A stretch of DNA of 63,356 nucleotides from Polaromonas sp. (GTDB lineage Bacteria > Pseudomonadota > Gammaproteobacteria > Burkholderiales > Burkholderiaceae_C), in NCBI GenBank assembly GCA_013824015.1, contig PNNC01000192.1:1-63356 (forward strand), written 5' to 3'. The notes below the pieces were generated by a model that made no database searches, was not told where the DNA came from, and was given only the letters and a program-made list of their open reading frames with translations. The first letter of the stretch is position 1; each line of letters opens with the position of its first letter. A program made the translations under genes and the position numbers. Of this stretch, positions 35,595 to 44,317 are shown piece by piece.

Positions 35595-36563
35595 TCAGGT
35601 GGTGCGCAGGTTGACTTTGGTCGACAGCTCGCGCATCGCGGCCGCCTCGCGCCGGATCAGCGCGCCCAGGTCCTCGGGCGTGCCACCCACTGGCACGATG
35701 CCGTAGCCGTCAAGCTTTTCGCGCACGGCCTTGTCGGCCAGCATGGTGTTGAGCGCGGCGTTCACCCGCAGGATGATGGCGCGCGGTGTGCCGGCCGGTG
35801 CGCCCACGCAGAACCACGGAGACATCACAAAATCCGGCAGGATGGTCTCGGCCAGGGTCGGCACATCCGGCAGTTGCGACGAACGTGTGCGCGAGGTCAC
35901 GGCCAGCGCCTTGATGCGGCCGGCCTGGATCAGCTTGAGGGACGAGGAAATCTGGTCGATGCTGAAGTCGATGGTGCCACCCACCAGGTCGGTGAGCATG
36001 GGTGTGCCGCCCTTGTACGGGATGTGCACGGCCGAGGTGCCGGTGCGCAGCTTGAACATCTCGCAGGAGATGTGCGAACTGGACGCCAGGCCCGAGCTGC
36101 CGTGCTGCAGCTTGCCGGGGTTGGCCTTCATGTAGGCCACCAGTTCCGCCGCCGTGTTCACGCCCAGGCTGGGACGCACCATCAGCACGTTGGGGGTGTC
36201 GGCCAGGTTGATCACCGGCGCGATGGCGTCGATGGTGAAAGGCAGCTTTTCGTAGGCGAAATGGTTGGTCACCATGGTGCCGACCGAACCCACCAGCAGC
36301 GTGTGGCCGTCCGGCCTGGCGCGCGCCACGGCGCCGACGCCGATGGTGCCGGTGGCACCCGGCAGGTTCTCGACCATGACGCTTTTGCCCAGCTGCTTTT
36401 GCAGGTGCTCGGCCACCATGCGGCCGATGATGTCGGTCGATCCGCCGGGCGGGAAGGGCACCATCACCTTGATGGTCTGGTCGGGCCAATCCTGGGCAGT
36501 GGCGAGTCCCGCGAAAGGCAGGGCGATGCCGGCGGCGGCAATCTGGCGGCGTGTGAAGTTCAA
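35595..36563 (-). CDS. Bug/TctC-family periplasmic binding protein
   Basis: A 322-residue Bug protein starting with TTG at 36563 (MNFTRRQIAAAGIALPFAGLATAQDW, signal peptide). A CAGGAGA site lies about 7 bases upstream, and the TTG overlaps the TGA of the patatin gene. It has IKVMVPFPPGGSTDIIGRMVAEHL and VENLPGATGTIGVGAVARARPDGHT. No tctAB genes are present, so it is an orphan receptor, here embedded in a catabolic operon. That makes its ligand probably the growth substrate. Confidence 0.88.
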   Translation of the reverse strand: MNFTRRQIAAAGIALPFAGLATAQDWPDQTIKVMVPFPPGGSTDIIGRMVAEHLQKQLGKSVMVENLPGATGTIGVGAVARARPDGHTLLVGSVGTMVTNHFAYEKLPFTIDAIAPVINLADTPNVLMVRPSLGVNTAAELVAYMKANPGKLQHGSSGLASSSHISCEMFKLRTGTSAVHIPYKGGTPMLTDLVGGTIDFSIDQISSSLKLIQAGRIKALAVTSRTRSSQLPDVPTLAETILPDFVMSPWFCVGAPAGTPRAIILRVNAALNTMLADKAVREKLDGYGIVPVGGTPEDLGALIRREAAAMRELSTKVNLRTT

Positions 36564-37444
36564 GGCTTGTCTCCTGTTGTGGTGAAAAGAAAATCAGGGT
36601 TCCAGGCGGCCAGCGCCGGGGCCAGGGCCAGGCCCTGGGCCAGGCCGGCGGCGGCGCTGGGCGCGCGCCGTGCCGGATCGAGCACGTTGTCGCCGAGTGC
36701 TTCCAGCGCGTTGCGGTCGGGCACGACCACGTCCACGCGGCAGCCCAGGGCACGCAGCCGCGCGGCTTCGTCGCGCAGGTGGCCGCTGACGGGGTTGCCG
36801 TCGCCCCAGCCCAGCGGCGCGAGCACGACGACGTGGCGCGCGCCTGCCGCCAGGTCGGCGTTGGTCAGCGAGCGGATGCCACCGTCCATGTAGAGACGCC
36901 CGTCAATCGCCACCGCGGGCCAGGCGCCGGGAACGGCGCTGCTGGCGGCGATGGCATCGGTGAAATCGGCGCCGCCGGCGGCGTCGAACAGGCGGTGCTC
37001 GCCGCTGGCCGTGTCCACCGCGACCACGCCCAGCCAGCGCTGCGGCCACGACGCGCCCGGCAGACGCGCAGCGACGATGGCACGCCGCTCTTCAGGCGGC
37101 ACCGTGGTGCTGCGCAGCGCGAAGGCGCCAATGCGCCGGCGTGCTTCAGCCAGATCGCCGCCGACCTTGTCCATCAGCTTGCGGTTGGCCGCATCGGCAG
37201 CGGCTTGCGAATACGGCCGCAGCGTCTCTTTCGAATCGGCGGCTGGCTCGAGCTGGGCCATCAGCAGCGCTTCGAGCTTCAGGCCTGCGGCGAGCTGCGC
37301 GCCCAGGCTGGCGCCGGCCGAGGTGCCGATGAATCCGTCGGCAGTGGTGAGGTCCACCCCGCCGCGCGCCAGGCCCGCGGCCACGCCGGTCTCCCAGGCG
37401 ATGCCGGCCACGCCGCCGCCGCCGAGGACGGCGACGCGTTTCAA
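36560..37444 (-). CDS. patatin-like phospholipase/esterase
   Basis: A 294-residue patatin-fold hydrolase starting with TTG at 37444, overlapping the stop of the CoA-transferase gene. The glycine loop VLGGGGVAGIAWETGV, nucleophile motif GTSAG (Ser near residue 42) and the DGG motif in RLYMDGGIRS form the Ser-Asp dyad. It hydrolyses lipid or other esters. Its place just downstream of a Baeyer-Villiger monooxygenase, which makes esters or lactones, suggests it opens the product (inference). Confidence 0.85.
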   Translation of the reverse strand: MKRVAVLGGGGVAGIAWETGVAAGLARGGVDLTTADGFIGTSAGASLGAQLAAGLKLEALLMAQLEPAADSKETLRPYSQAAADAANRKLMDKVGGDLAEARRRIGAFALRSTTVPPEERRAIVAARLPGASWPQRWLGVVAVDTASGEHRLFDAAGGADFTDAIAASSAVPGAWPAVAIDGRLYMDGGIRSLTNADLAAGARHVVVLAPLGWGDGNPVSGHLRDEAARLRALGCRVDVVVPDRNALEALGDNVLDPARRAPSAAAGLAQGLALAPALAAWNPDFLFTTTGDKP

Positions 37445-38658
37445 AGCACGCCCGCCTTGCCCAACGCCGCGATGCGTTCTGGCGGCAGGCCCAGCAGGCC
37501 GCCGTACACCTCGTCGTTGTGCTGGCCCAGGTCGGGCGCGCAGGCGATCGGCTGTTCAGGCGTCGCCGAGAACTTGGGAATCACGCCGGCCATGCGTACC
37601 GGGCCGATCCTGGCGTCCGGCACCGAGGCAATCGTGCCACGCGCCTGGTAGTGCGGGTCCTTCATGATGTCCTCGATGCTGTAGATGAAGGAATAGGCCA
37701 GCTTGCCCTCGTCCAGCTTCCTGCACAGCTCGTCCGCAGGCTCGGCCTCGATCCACGCGGCCAGCGCAGCGTTGAGTTCGTCCACATGTTCCCAGCGCTT
37801 CTCGTGTGTGCTCAGGCGCGGGTCGGCCAGCCAGTCGTCGCGGCCCATGACCGCGGCCAGGCGCTGGAAGCCGGCGTCGGCTGAAATCGTGAGGATCAGG
37901 TAGCGGCCGTCGCTGGTCTTGAAGTGCTCGCCGGGCGCCGCCGCGAAGTGCTTGTTGCCGCGCCGCTCGCGCACCGTGCCCATGCGGTCGTAGGCAGGCA
38001 CCAGCACCTCGGTGAAGCGGATGATCGATTCGTACATCGCCAGGTCGATTTCCTGGCCTTCTCCGCCGTGCATGTCGCGGTGGTAGATGGCCATCATCAG
38101 CGAAAACGCCCCCAGGATGGCCGACTGGTAGTCGGCGATCGAGGTGCCGATGCGCACCGGCGGCCGGTCGGCGTAACCGGTGATGCCCATCAGGCCGCCG
38201 AAGGCCAGCGCGATCCGGTCGTAGCCGGCGCGCTCGCGGTAAGGGCCGGTCTGGCCGAAGCCGGAGATGCGCAGCAATACCAGCTTGGGGTTGCGGGCCT
38301 TCATCACGTCGTAGCCCAGGCCCCATTTCTCCAGCGTGCCGGGACGGAAGTTTTCCACCACCGCATCGGCCTGCGCTATCAGCTGCAGCAGCAGTTCCTT
38401 GCCCTCGGGCACACGCAGGTCCAGCGTGACGGATTTCTTGTTGCGCGCTTCCACGCTCCAGTACAGGCACTTGCCATCGACGAACGGGCCCAGGTCGCGC
38501 ACCGTGTCGCCGCGTTTGGGCACCTCGACCTTGATCACCTCCGCGCCGAAGTCGGCGAACAGCGTGCAGGCCACCGGCCCGGCCACCATGGTGCCCAGGT
38601 CCAGGATACGCAGGCCGCTGAGCAGGTGCGGCCCGGGTACACCGCGGCCGGGGTTCAC
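37441..38658 (-). CDS. CaiB/BaiF family III CoA-transferase
   Basis: A 405-residue family III CoA-transferase starting with GTG at 38658, after a GGGAGG site and overlapping the monooxygenase stop (GTGA). The N-terminus is LLSGLRILDLGTMVAGPVACTLFADFGAEVIKVE. The catalytic Asp is expected in RIGTSIADYQSAILGAF, with EGQEIDLAMYESIIRF beyond. It moves CoA between a thioester and a free acid. It sits between the monooxygenase and patatin genes, suggesting it activates the acid formed after ester cleavage. Confidence 0.88.
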   Translation of the reverse strand: MNPGRGVPGPHLLSGLRILDLGTMVAGPVACTLFADFGAEVIKVEVPKRGDTVRDLGPFVDGKCLYWSVEARNKKSVTLDLRVPEGKELLLQLIAQADAVVENFRPGTLEKWGLGYDVMKARNPKLVLLRISGFGQTGPYRERAGYDRIALAFGGLMGITGYADRPPVRIGTSIADYQSAILGAFSLMMAIYHRDMHGGEGQEIDLAMYESIIRFTEVLVPAYDRMGTVRERRGNKHFAAAPGEHFKTSDGRYLILTISADAGFQRLAAVMGRDDWLADPRLSTHEKRWEHVDELNAALAAWIEAEPADELCRKLDEGKLAYSFIYSIEDIMKDPHYQARGTIASVPDARIGPVRMAGVIPKFSATPEQPIACAPDLGQHNDEVYGGLLGLPPERIAALGKAGVL

Positions 38659-40622
38659 GAGACCTCCCGCGCCAGGTCCTTGCGCGCCGCCGTGCCGGCA
38701 GTGCGCACCTCGTAGTCGCCGAGGTCGGTGCGGCGCGCCATGTGCCAGTAGTCGTCGTTGCGGAACGGCGTGGGCGCGACCAGGCGGCCCTTTGCATTGC
38801 GGTACCAGTTGGACATGCCTTTGTGCGCCCAGATCATGCGGCTGTGGGCGTCCTGCACCCGTACGTTGTAGGCGTCGTGCACGTCCTTGCGCACCTCGAT
38901 GGCAAACGGCCACTCGTTGCCGTTCATCAGCTGCTTGAGCAGACCCATCACGTAGCGCACCTGCGTCTCCAGCAGGGCCACCACGCTGCCGCCATGGCCC
39001 AGCGCGGTGTTGGGGCCGGCCAGCATGAAGAAGTTGGGAAAGCCCGGCGTCGCCACGCCCATGAAGGCCTGTGCACCCTCGGCGTCCCAGGACTCGCGCA
39101 CCGAGCGGCCGCCGCGGCCGATCAGCTCGAACGAGGACAGCAGGTTGACCGCGTCGAAACCGGTGGCCACCACCAGGATGTCCACCTCGTGGCGCTTGCC
39201 GTCGGCCGTCACCACGGCGTTGCCGTCGACTTCGGTGATGGCGTCGTTGACCAGGTGCACGTTCTCGCGCGTCATGGTGCGGAACCAGCCGTTGTCCATC
39301 AGCATGCGCTTGCCGAAAGCCGGGTAGTCCGGCAGCAGCTGGGGCAGCAGGTCCTGGCGCTCGCCCAGCTCGGCCTTGACGTAGTCGGTGAAGAACTCGC
39401 GGTGCTTGTCGTTGCGGCGGTTGATGGCGCGCTCGGGATGCGGCCAGGCCGGGTCGATCTGCAGCGAGGAATGGATGCGGTCGTTGAACACCCAGGCCAG
39501 GCGCTGGCGGTACCACTCCTGGTAGTACGGCACCTCGCGCAGCAGGAAGCGGGTCGGCACCGGCACCTCCTTCTGGAAGCGCTCGAAGGGCGCGGCCCAC
39601 TGCTTGGAGCGCTGGAACACGGTCAGGCTGGAAACAATCGGCGCGATCGCCGGGACGATCTGCATGGAGCTGGCGCCGTTGCCGATCACGGCCACGCGCT
39701 TGCCGGTCACATCCAGATCGCGGGGCCAGCGGGCGGTATGAAAACACGGGCCCTTGAAGGTGTCCAGGCCCTTGATGGGGGGCATCTTGGGCACATTGAG
39801 CAGGCCCACGGCGCTGATCACCACGTTGGCGCGCAGCGTGTCCACCTTGCCGCCGGCGTCCGAGATGCGCACGCTCCAGTCCATCCCGGCCTCGTTGTAG
39901 ACGGCCGATTCCACCCTGGTGTTGAAGCGGATGTTGGGGCGTATCCCGAAGTCGTCGGCGACACGCACGAAGTAGTCCTGGATCTCGCCGCGCAGCGCAA
40001 AGTAACGCGACCAGTCGGCCTTGGCGAACGAATACGAATAGATGTGGTTGGGCGTGTCCACGCCGGCGCCAGGGTAGTGGTTCTCCCACCAGGTGCCGCC
40101 GACCTCGCCGTTCTTTTCGATCACGGTGTGCGGGATGCCCGCGCCCTGCAGGCGGATGGAGGCGCAGATGCCGGCCACACCCGCACCGATCACCACCACG
40201 TGGAAACCCTCGGGGATGCGGAACTGGCCTTTCTGGTCCAGCGCGAACTCGGGGTCCAGGCCCAGCCAGCCGGCCACCATGGGGCCGTAGGCGTCGGGCA
40301 CGGCCTCGCCGACGCTGGTCTTCATCATCTCGACCAGCTGCGCGGTTTCGGGGGCATGCAGGGCGGCCGGCTTGCCGCTCTTCCAGGCCAGGATGGCCTC
40401 ACGGGCGGCCTGGCGGACCTCGGCCTGCACGTCCGGCGGCAGCCCGCCCGAATCGTTGTCGTCGAGGCCGTGGATGCGGGTGCACTGGTAGCGCGCGGAC
40501 AGCCAGCGCTTGTCGCCGGTCAGGTGCAGCAGCACCATCAGCAGGGTGGGGATGTTGCCGGTCGCGAGCGCGGTGTCGAGTTCGGCGGTCCAGGCGGGGG
40601 TGGCGGGCGTTTGTTGCGTCAT
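38655..40622 (-). CDS. Baeyer-Villiger monooxygenase (HAPMO-type)
   Basis: A 655-residue flavin monooxygenase. It has an N-terminal extension of about 135 residues, as in 4-hydroxyacetophenone monooxygenase (640 residues). The FAD GxGxxG is at 146-151, the diagnostic Baeyer-Villiger fingerprint FKGPCFHTARWP at 289-300, and the NADPH site GNGASS at 314-319. The motif VVATGFDAVN lies near the C-terminal third. It inserts oxygen next to a ketone, giving an ester or lactone. The downstream patatin, CoA-transferase and AMACR would process the product. The substrate is unknown; aryl ketones and cyclic ketones are both possible. Confidence 0.92.
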   Translation of the reverse strand: MTQQTPATPAWTAELDTALATGNIPTLLMVLLHLTGDKRWLSARYQCTRIHGLDDNDSGGLPPDVQAEVRQAAREAILAWKSGKPAALHAPETAQLVEMMKTSVGEAVPDAYGPMVAGWLGLDPEFALDQKGQFRIPEGFHVVVIGAGVAGICASIRLQGAGIPHTVIEKNGEVGGTWWENHYPGAGVDTPNHIYSYSFAKADWSRYFALRGEIQDYFVRVADDFGIRPNIRFNTRVESAVYNEAGMDWSVRISDAGGKVDTLRANVVISAVGLLNVPKMPPIKGLDTFKGPCFHTARWPRDLDVTGKRVAVIGNGASSMQIVPAIAPIVSSLTVFQRSKQWAAPFERFQKEVPVPTRFLLREVPYYQEWYRQRLAWVFNDRIHSSLQIDPAWPHPERAINRRNDKHREFFTDYVKAELGERQDLLPQLLPDYPAFGKRMLMDNGWFRTMTRENVHLVNDAITEVDGNAVVTADGKRHEVDILVVATGFDAVNLLSSFELIGRGGRSVRESWDAEGAQAFMGVATPGFPNFFMLAGPNTALGHGGSVVALLETQVRYVMGLLKQLMNGNEWPFAIEVRKDVHDAYNVRVQDAHSRMIWAHKGMSNWYRNAKGRLVAPTPFRNDDYWHMARRTDLGDYEVRTAGTAARKDLAREVS

Positions 40623-40697
40623 GGGGGTCTCGTGAGGGCAAAGCTGCGCCCGGCCGCCGGTCGTGCCGGCGGAGGGCAGGGAGGTTGGAAAAGTGGC

Positions 40698-41657
40698 TTA
40701 CTGCGCCGTCATGCCGGAGGCCTTCACGACCTCGCCCCATTTGGCGTACTCGGCGGCGATGATGCGCTCGAGGTCCTTGGGCGAGCCGTTCCAGGGCTCG
40801 AAGCCGATGGTCATCATCTTCTGGCGCACTTCGGGCAGGGCCATGATCTGCTGCAGTTGCTGGTTCAGCTTGTTCACCACGGCGGCGGGCGTGCCCTTGG
40901 GGGCGACCAGGCTGATCCATCCCAGCGCCTCGTAGCCGACCACGCCGGACTCGGCCATGGTGGGCACGTCCGGCAGCGCCGGGGAGCGCTTGCTGTCGAG
41001 CACGGCCAGTGGACGCAGCTTGCCCGCCTTGATGTTCTCCTGCTGGGCGCCGATGGTGTCGGCCATCAGCGGAACGCGGCCGGCCATCACGTCGATCGAG
41101 GCTTGCGCGCCGCCAGGGTAGGGCACAGAGCCCAGGTCGACGCCGGCCCTGGACTTGAACAGCTGCAGCGCGAGTTCAAAGGCCTGCGCGCCGGAGGCAT
41201 ACATCAGCGAGCCGGGGCGGGCTTTGGCTTCACGGATCAGCGCCTGGACGCTGTCGTACTTGAAGCCGGGACCCGCCAGCAGCACCATCGGGGCCTTGGC
41301 CACCATGCCGATCGGTTCGAAGTCGGTGAGCGGGTCGTACAGCCTGGTTTTTTGCAGGTGCGGCCCGGTGGTCAGCGTGCCGCTCACGCCCAGGCCCAGG
41401 GTGTAGCCGTCCGCCGGCGCCTTGGCCACCATGCTCATGCTCAGCATGCCGCCCACGCCGGGCTTGTTCTCGACCACGAAAGGCTGGCCGTTCAGGCGCG
41501 ACAGCTCCTGCGCCACCACACGCCCGACCATGTCGGAAGCGCCGCCAGGCGGGTAGCCCACGAGCAGCTTGACCGGCTTGCTGGGGTAGGTCTGGGCTTG
41601 CACAGGCTGCAGCAGCGCAGCCATGCAGGCCAGGGTGATGCCGAGGATTTTTTTCAT
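40698..41657 (-). CDS. Bug/TctC-family periplasmic binding protein
   Basis: A 319-residue Bug protein starting MKKILGITLACMAALLQPVQAQ (signal peptide). It has VKLLVGYPPGGASDMVGRVVAQELS and VENKPGVGGMLSMSMVAKAPADGYT. It is the first gene of the seven-gene catabolic operon, 75 bases before the monooxygenase gene. It is divergent from the IclR gene with 151 bases between. I chose the start at 41657 because residues further upstream are not leader-like and extend over the regulatory region. Confidence 0.9.
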   Translation of the reverse strand: MKKILGITLACMAALLQPVQAQTYPSKPVKLLVGYPPGGASDMVGRVVAQELSRLNGQPFVVENKPGVGGMLSMSMVAKAPADGYTLGLGVSGTLTTGPHLQKTRLYDPLTDFEPIGMVAKAPMVLLAGPGFKYDSVQALIREAKARPGSLMYASGAQAFELALQLFKSRAGVDLGSVPYPGGAQASIDVMAGRVPLMADTIGAQQENIKAGKLRPLAVLDSKRSPALPDVPTMAESGVVGYEALGWISLVAPKGTPAAVVNKLNQQLQQIMALPEVRQKMMTIGFEPWNGSPKDLERIIAAEYAKWGEVVKASGMTAQ

Positions 41658-41751
41658 GACGAGAGTCTCCGTGGTGTGTTTGTTCGGGAAGCTGAGGCCA
41701 GTATCCGGCCCGTTCCGTGGCGCGCCAACCCGCAGCTGCCATTTTGTCCAT

Positions 41752-41808
41752 AATGTGCACATCGAACCGATCAATGGAAGATTTTCACAGTCACAAGGTG
41801 TGCACTAT
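41752..41808. promoter_or_regulatory. candidate IclR operators (paired GTGCAC sites)
   Basis: AATGTGCACATC at 41752-41763 and AGGTGTGCACTATA at 41796-41809 share a GTGCAC core centred 45 bases apart. They lie in the 151-base region between the divergent Bug and iclR genes, the second directly before the iclR ATG. No proof of binding; the spacing and the context suggest it. Confidence 0.45.
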
Positions 41809-42609
41809 ATGAACATGTTGGCAAAAAAAGCGGCTGATGGTGGGCGTGAACGGGTCCAGGGCGCGCAGGCGGTCTTTCGCGCGGTCGAACTGCTGAAGCT
41901 GGTCGGGCTGAACCACGGGCGCGGAATGACGCTGACCACGCTGGTGGAATCCACCGGCATGGACCGCACCACCGCCTACCGGCTGCTGTCGTCGCTGGTG
42001 CAGACCGGCCTGGTGGAGCGCGACGAGCACAAGACCTACCGGCTCGGACTGGAGGCGATGCAGCTGGGCCTGGCCACCATGAGCCGCCTGCCCATCCTGG
42101 AGCGCTGCAGGCCGCTGATGCTGCGCCTCGCCCGACGCACCGAGGACACGGTGTACCTGGTGGTGCGCAATGGCGACTACGCACACTGCATCCATTACGA
42201 GGAGGGCGCCTTCCCGGTGAAAGCGCTGGTGTTGCAGGTGGGCGGACTGCGGCTGCTGGGCGTGGGGTCGGCCGGAAGTGCCTTGCTGGCCACGCTGCCC
42301 GATGAGGAGATCGACGCCTTCCATGCGCGTCAGCGGGACGACCTGCCTTCCGAGCGGCGGGCCCTGGCGTCGCTCAGGCGCCAGCTCGCGCAAACCCGCC
42401 GGCGCGGCTACGCCAGCACCGACAACCTGGTGGCCGAGGGCGTCAGCGGTGTCGGCGTGGCCTTCGGTGTGACGCCCGGCACCTACGCGGCCATCAGCGT
42501 TGGCGCCATCCGCAGCCGCATGCGAGAAGAGCGTCGCCTGTGGGTCGCGCAGGTGATGTTCGAGGAACTCCGGACGTCGGGCTGGGAGCCGTTCCAGCTG
42601 CCGGGCTGA
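41809..42609 (+). CDS. IclR-family transcriptional regulator
   Basis: A 266-residue IclR regulator. The winged helix runs RAVELLKLVGLNHGRGMTLTTLVESTGMDRTTAYRLLSSLVQTGLVERD, followed by the effector-binding domain with VYLVVRNGDYAHCIHYEEGAFPV, GVGSAGSALLATLP and STDNLVAEGVSGVGVAF. I chose the ATG at 41809. It is divergent from the seven-gene operon and is its likely regulator. IclR proteins of this kind respond to small aromatic or organic acids. Confidence 0.92.
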   Translation: MNMLAKKAADGGRERVQGAQAVFRAVELLKLVGLNHGRGMTLTTLVESTGMDRTTAYRLLSSLVQTGLVERDEHKTYRLGLEAMQLGLATMSRLPILERCRPLMLRLARRTEDTVYLVVRNGDYAHCIHYEEGAFPVKALVLQVGGLRLLGVGSAGSALLATLPDEEIDAFHARQRDDLPSERRALASLRRQLAQTRRRGYASTDNLVAEGVSGVGVAFGVTPGTYAAISVGAIRSRMREERRLWVAQVMFEELRTSGWEPFQLPG

Positions 42610-42626
42610 CCGCCCCGCGCCACGGC

Positions 42627-43529
42627 TCAGCCCGCCATCGTATGCATCGGAATATCCTGCTCCACTGCCAACTGGTCCAGTTGCGCGCAGGTCCGGCTGA
42701 GGAAGAAGGCGGCCACCGCTGCGTGTGTGCCTGGGGCGAACATGGTTGCCATGTCTTGCATCGCCACGCCTGAAGCGGCGCAGAGACTCGCCGCAAAATG
42801 CGGCTCCAGCGCGGCGACTGCCACCCGGCCGTCCTGGCACGGGTAAACGCGATAACCGGCGTGGCCGCCGCCGACCGCCGAGCCGGGTTTCGTCAGGCCC
42901 CAGGCGCGTGGCAGACCGAGGTAACTTGCCGATTCGGACAGCGCCACTTCGAGGAACACGCCTTGCGGGTGCGGATCACCGGTGCCGGCATAGGGTTCGC
43001 GCTGGCGCAGCACGGCCTGCAGCACCGCTTCGCTGGCCATCAGCGAGCCGCCCATGTCGGCGTACAGCGTGGGCGGCAGTTCCAGACCGCTGACCAGGTC
43101 GTTGTCGGCCATGTAGGTCAGGTCGTGGCCGGGTGCTTCGCCGAGCGCGCCGGGTGCGCCAACGATGGCGACATGCGACAGCGCCGGCCAGGCGGTGTGA
43201 ATCTTCTTCCAGCCCAGGCCGAGTTTGTCGATGGCCGAAGGGCGGAAAGACGTCAGCAGCACATCGGTCTTCGCGAGTTCGCGCTGCAGCACTTTCTGCC
43301 CCTCGTCGGTCTTGAGGTCGGCCCTCAGCACCTTCACGCCTTCATGCAGCGCCGCATAGGCTGCGGGGTTGTACTGGCCCATGGGGTCGCCCGCGGGCGG
43401 CTCGAGCTTGAGGCAGGTCGCGCCCATGCGGCGGCAACGCATCAGCGCGGCCGGGCCGGGCAGGTTGAGCGCCAGGCTCAGGATGCGCACGCCCTGCAGC
43501 GGCTGGAAAGAGGGAGTGGGGGATGGCAT
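42627..43529 (-). CDS. short AMACR-like family III protein
   Basis: A 300-residue protein with the AMACR/CaiB start PLQGVRILSLALNLPGPAALMRCRRMGA. It has a His in APGHDLTYMADND, an Asp in LYADMGGSLMAS, and an acidic residue in AALEPHFAASL. All three racemase positions look kept, but the protein is about 60-70 residues shorter than normal (360-400), with the loss in the C-terminal part. It could be active or degenerate. It runs leftward, convergent with the iclR gene, and starts at 43529 behind a GGAGA site. I do not know its substrate. Confidence 0.8.
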   Translation of the reverse strand: MPSPTPSFQPLQGVRILSLALNLPGPAALMRCRRMGATCLKLEPPAGDPMGQYNPAAYAALHEGVKVLRADLKTDEGQKVLQRELAKTDVLLTSFRPSAIDKLGLGWKKIHTAWPALSHVAIVGAPGALGEAPGHDLTYMADNDLVSGLELPPTLYADMGGSLMASEAVLQAVLRQREPYAGTGDPHPQGVFLEVALSESASYLGLPRAWGLTKPGSAVGGGHAGYRVYPCQDGRVAVAALEPHFAASLCAASGVAMQDMATMFAPGTHAAVAAFFLSRTCAQLDQLAVEQDIPMHTMAG

Positions 43530-43675
43530 GGGCAAAGTCTCCGGCGTCAGGCGGGCAGGGACGCTCCACCGTGGTTTTGAGCTCACCTTACCAGAGTCGC
43601 CGGTGCCCACTGCGCCAGTGCCGGTTCAATGCGCCATGAGCTCGGATCAGCGAAATTTTCACTAATTTATGTTTT

Positions 43676-43693
43676 ACAGTAATTAATTATTGT
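43676..43693. promoter_or_regulatory. palindromic AT-rich operator candidate
   Basis: ACAGTAATTAATTATTGT is a near-perfect palindrome (one mismatched pair) in an AT-rich island. It lies 52 bases upstream of the DUF2975 gene, where a promoter is expected. The small HTH protein encoded downstream is the obvious candidate to bind it. Confidence 0.5.
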
Positions 43694-43744
43694 TTAACAG
43701 AAAATAATCCGGCATACTGGCCGCCTCATCACAAGGGGTGCCGT

Positions 43745-44314
43745 ATGAAAACCACAATGACTGCCGCCACGCTGTCGGGACCGGAAGTGCAACGCCTGAA
43801 CAGCGCCTTTGCCTGGGCCTGTGCCTTGCTGGCCGTGGCGCTGCCGCTGGCCGTGCTGTACCAGCTGGTGACCACACCGACCGAAGGTTTGCTGCTGCGC
43901 GCCGGCGTCAGCCTGTCGGCGGTGCAGGTGGCGATGCTCGATGTGGCCTTGTGGCAGCGTTTGCTGGCGGTGGGTCTGGGCATGCTGCCGGTGTGCTGCG
44001 CGTCCTACGGTCTGGTTTGCGCGATGCGCTGTTTTTCGGGCTTCTCGCAGGGGGAGTATTTCAGCCTGCGCACGGTACGTTACCTGCGCGGTTTTGCTGC
44101 CGGCATTTTTGCGTCGGTGGTGACCGGCTTTTTGGCGTCCATGGCGGTCAGTGTGGTGCTGACGCTGGGTGCGCCTGCCGGACAACGCGCGCTGGCCGTG
44201 GGCCTGGGTAGCAACGAACTGATCACGCTGCTGTTTGCCGGCATGGTCTGGCAGATTGCGGCGGTGATGTCGCGCGCGGTTGCGCTGGCGGAAGAAAACG
44301 CGCAGTTTGTCTAG
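43745..44314 (+). CDS. DUF2975 membrane protein
   Basis: A 189-residue inner-membrane protein with four helices (about 22-42, 70-95, 115-137 and 155-175). The order of hydrophobic blocks and the segment ASYGLVCAMRCFSGFSQGEYFSLRTVRYLRGFAAGIFA match DUF2975. DUF2975 genes are often paired with a small Cro/CI HTH gene, as here 3 bases later. The function of the pair is unknown; some members take part in quorum-sensing or stress responses in Gram-positives. The AT-rich promoter with a palindrome lies upstream. Confidence 0.82.
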   Translation: MKTTMTAATLSGPEVQRLNSAFAWACALLAVALPLAVLYQLVTTPTEGLLLRAGVSLSAVQVAMLDVALWQRLLAVGLGMLPVCCASYGLVCAMRCFSGFSQGEYFSLRTVRYLRGFAAGIFASVVTGFLASMAVSVVLTLGAPAGQRALAVGLGSNELITLLFAGMVWQIAAVMSRAVALAEENAQFV

Positions 44315-44317
44315 CCC

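Noticed and set aside
38742..41753. A 1003-codon open frame on the plus strand opposite the monooxygenase and Bug genes
   Set aside because: It is antisense to two genes with complete motifs. High GC keeps the opposite frame open, and its translation is low-complexity His/Gln/Arg/Gly-rich with no domain.
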